Part shown: positions 5,029 through 5,160 of the stretch, one piece after another
Position numbering within the stretch: the first letter of the stretch is position 1
How the letters are laid out: each line of letters begins with the position of its first letter
NCBI GenBank assembly: GCA_964431735.1
Contig: CAYSLJ010000281.1
Span: forward strand, 1 to 5,160
Origin: CALARM01 sp964431735
GTDB lineage: Bacteria; Vulcanimicrobiota; SpSt-956; JAKJGF01
Length of the DNA: 5,160 nucleotides
Reading direction: 5' to 3'
The notes under the pieces: model-generated
What the model saw: the letters and a program-made list of their open reading frames with translations, nothing else
Database searches by the model: none
Told to the model about the DNA's origin: nothing
Program-made: the position numbers and the translations under genes

Positions 5029-5094
5029 CGAATAATTATTCGAACACTCTGCAAAAATTGAAAATTTTTTCTATAAAAAAACATTTTTTGCAGA
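5029..5094. repeat. Palindromes at the 3' end of the protease remnant
   Basis: CGAATAATTATTCG (5029-5042) is a perfect 14-bp palindrome. TCTGCAAAAA (5048-5057) is exactly complementary to TTTTTGCAGA (5085-5094) across a 27-base A/T-rich loop. Only TTT follows the second stem, so it is a weak terminator candidate at best. A third near-perfect 10-bp stem lies just upstream (4990-4999 with 5007-5016). Confidence 0.45.
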
Positions 5095-5115
5095 TTTAAC
5101 CCCTATGGAAAAATT

Positions 5116-5123
5116 AGGAGGTG
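5116..5123 (+). promoter_or_regulatory. Strong ribosome binding site for a gene entering the right edge
   Basis: AGGAGGTG is as close to the Shine-Dalgarno consensus as the sites of the two genes upstream. It is followed by TTG at 5133 and GTG at 5135 as possible starts, with gaps of 11 and 13 bases after AGGAGG, slightly longer than the 9 bases used elsewhere in the window. Confidence 0.5.
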
Positions 5124-5132
5124 GATTTTAGT

Positions 5133-5160
5133 TTGTGCTTCCTGTTTGCTTTTTTCTTAC
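5133..5160 (+). CDS. Possible start of a further gene, first nine codons only
   Basis: From TTG at 5133 the visible residues are MCFLFAFFL, strongly hydrophobic, as at the start of a signal peptide or membrane segment. From GTG at 5135 they would be MLPVCFFL. The gene runs off the window, so its product cannot be named. The call rests on the ribosome binding site and on the use of a TTG start by the lipoprotein gene. Confidence 0.3.

Larger units (their letters stand above)
4842..5099 (+). pseudogene. Remnant of a metzincin zinc metalloprotease (matrixin/serralysin-like active site)
   Basis: The frame is open from just after a TGA at 4839-4841 to a TAA at 5097-5099, about 85 codons. It contains RHELGHGVGFAHPFE followed by TPVMNY. 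Counting from 4842, His20, Glu21, His24 and His30 form a complete HExxHxxGxxH zinc site with Gly27, and Met47 in V-M-N-Y is a Met-turn 17 residues after the third His, a spacing within the metzincin range. These are the defining marks of metzincin peptidases, which are normally secreted. The roughly 100 residues that should precede the motif are absent. There is no ATG, GTG or TTG before the motif and no ribosome binding site. The DNA from 4891 to 4980 is 66% G+C, far above its neighbours, while after about 5050 it becomes A/T tracts and the protein loses family character. The best reading is a truncated, probably horizontally acquired, dead gene. Confidence 0.7.

Noticed and set aside
4881..5084. 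Minus-strand open frame opposite the protease remnant
   Set aside because: The plus strand shows a complete metalloprotease motif, so this frame is a shadow.

Overview
The window is low-GC bacterial DNA with strong AGGAGG-type ribosome binding sites and TTG starts. It codes for a surface lipoprotein and is rich in short intergenic palindromes and insertion-like repeats. This fits an uncultured or poorly studied bacterium, probably one with an elaborate cell surface. No marker gene is present, so I do not name a phylum.

Layout. (1) Positions 1-568, minus strand: the N-terminal 189 codons of a PD-(D/E)XK nuclease of the Rpn / putative transposase type, with a plausible promoter at 633-661. (2) Positions 569-1678: 1.1 kb without a recognisable gene but dense in structure. 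It holds a nested inverted-repeat element (684-919), a bulged GC-rich hairpin and a terminator-like hairpin that may bound a small structured RNA (1007-1195), a 99-bp palindromic insertion flanked by a 14-bp direct repeat (1240-1366), a long A/T palindrome (1516-1536) and a good intrinsic terminator (1555-1585) with no gene ahead of it. (3) Positions 1685-3844, plus strand: a 719-residue lipoprotein with a lipobox, two carboxypeptidase-regulatory-like folds around a bacterial Ig-like domain, and a C-terminal seven-bladed beta-propeller that appears to close by a 'velcro' strand. (4) Positions 3858-3966: a long imperfect inverted repeat. (5) Positions 4039-4827, plus strand: an unrecognised 262-residue cytoplasmic-type protein with an extremely acidic, Ser/Thr-rich tail. 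(6) Positions 4842-5099: a decayed, GC-rich remnant of a metzincin zinc metalloprotease that keeps HExxHxxGxxH and a Met-turn but has no start codon or N-terminal half. (7) Positions 5116-5160: a strong ribosome binding site and the possible first codons of a further gene.

How it fits together. The plus-strand genes are separated by repeats and do not form a tight operon. The lipoprotein is probably exported, anchored by lipid and displays a propeller for binding. The metalloprotease remnant shows that a secreted-type protease gene once lay nearby. The nuclease at the left edge and the several repeat elements suggest an accessory, recombination-prone region. I found no convincing multi-gene system. 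The most notable items are the hidden protease remnant, the insertion with a clear target duplication, the nested palindrome element and the candidate RNA.
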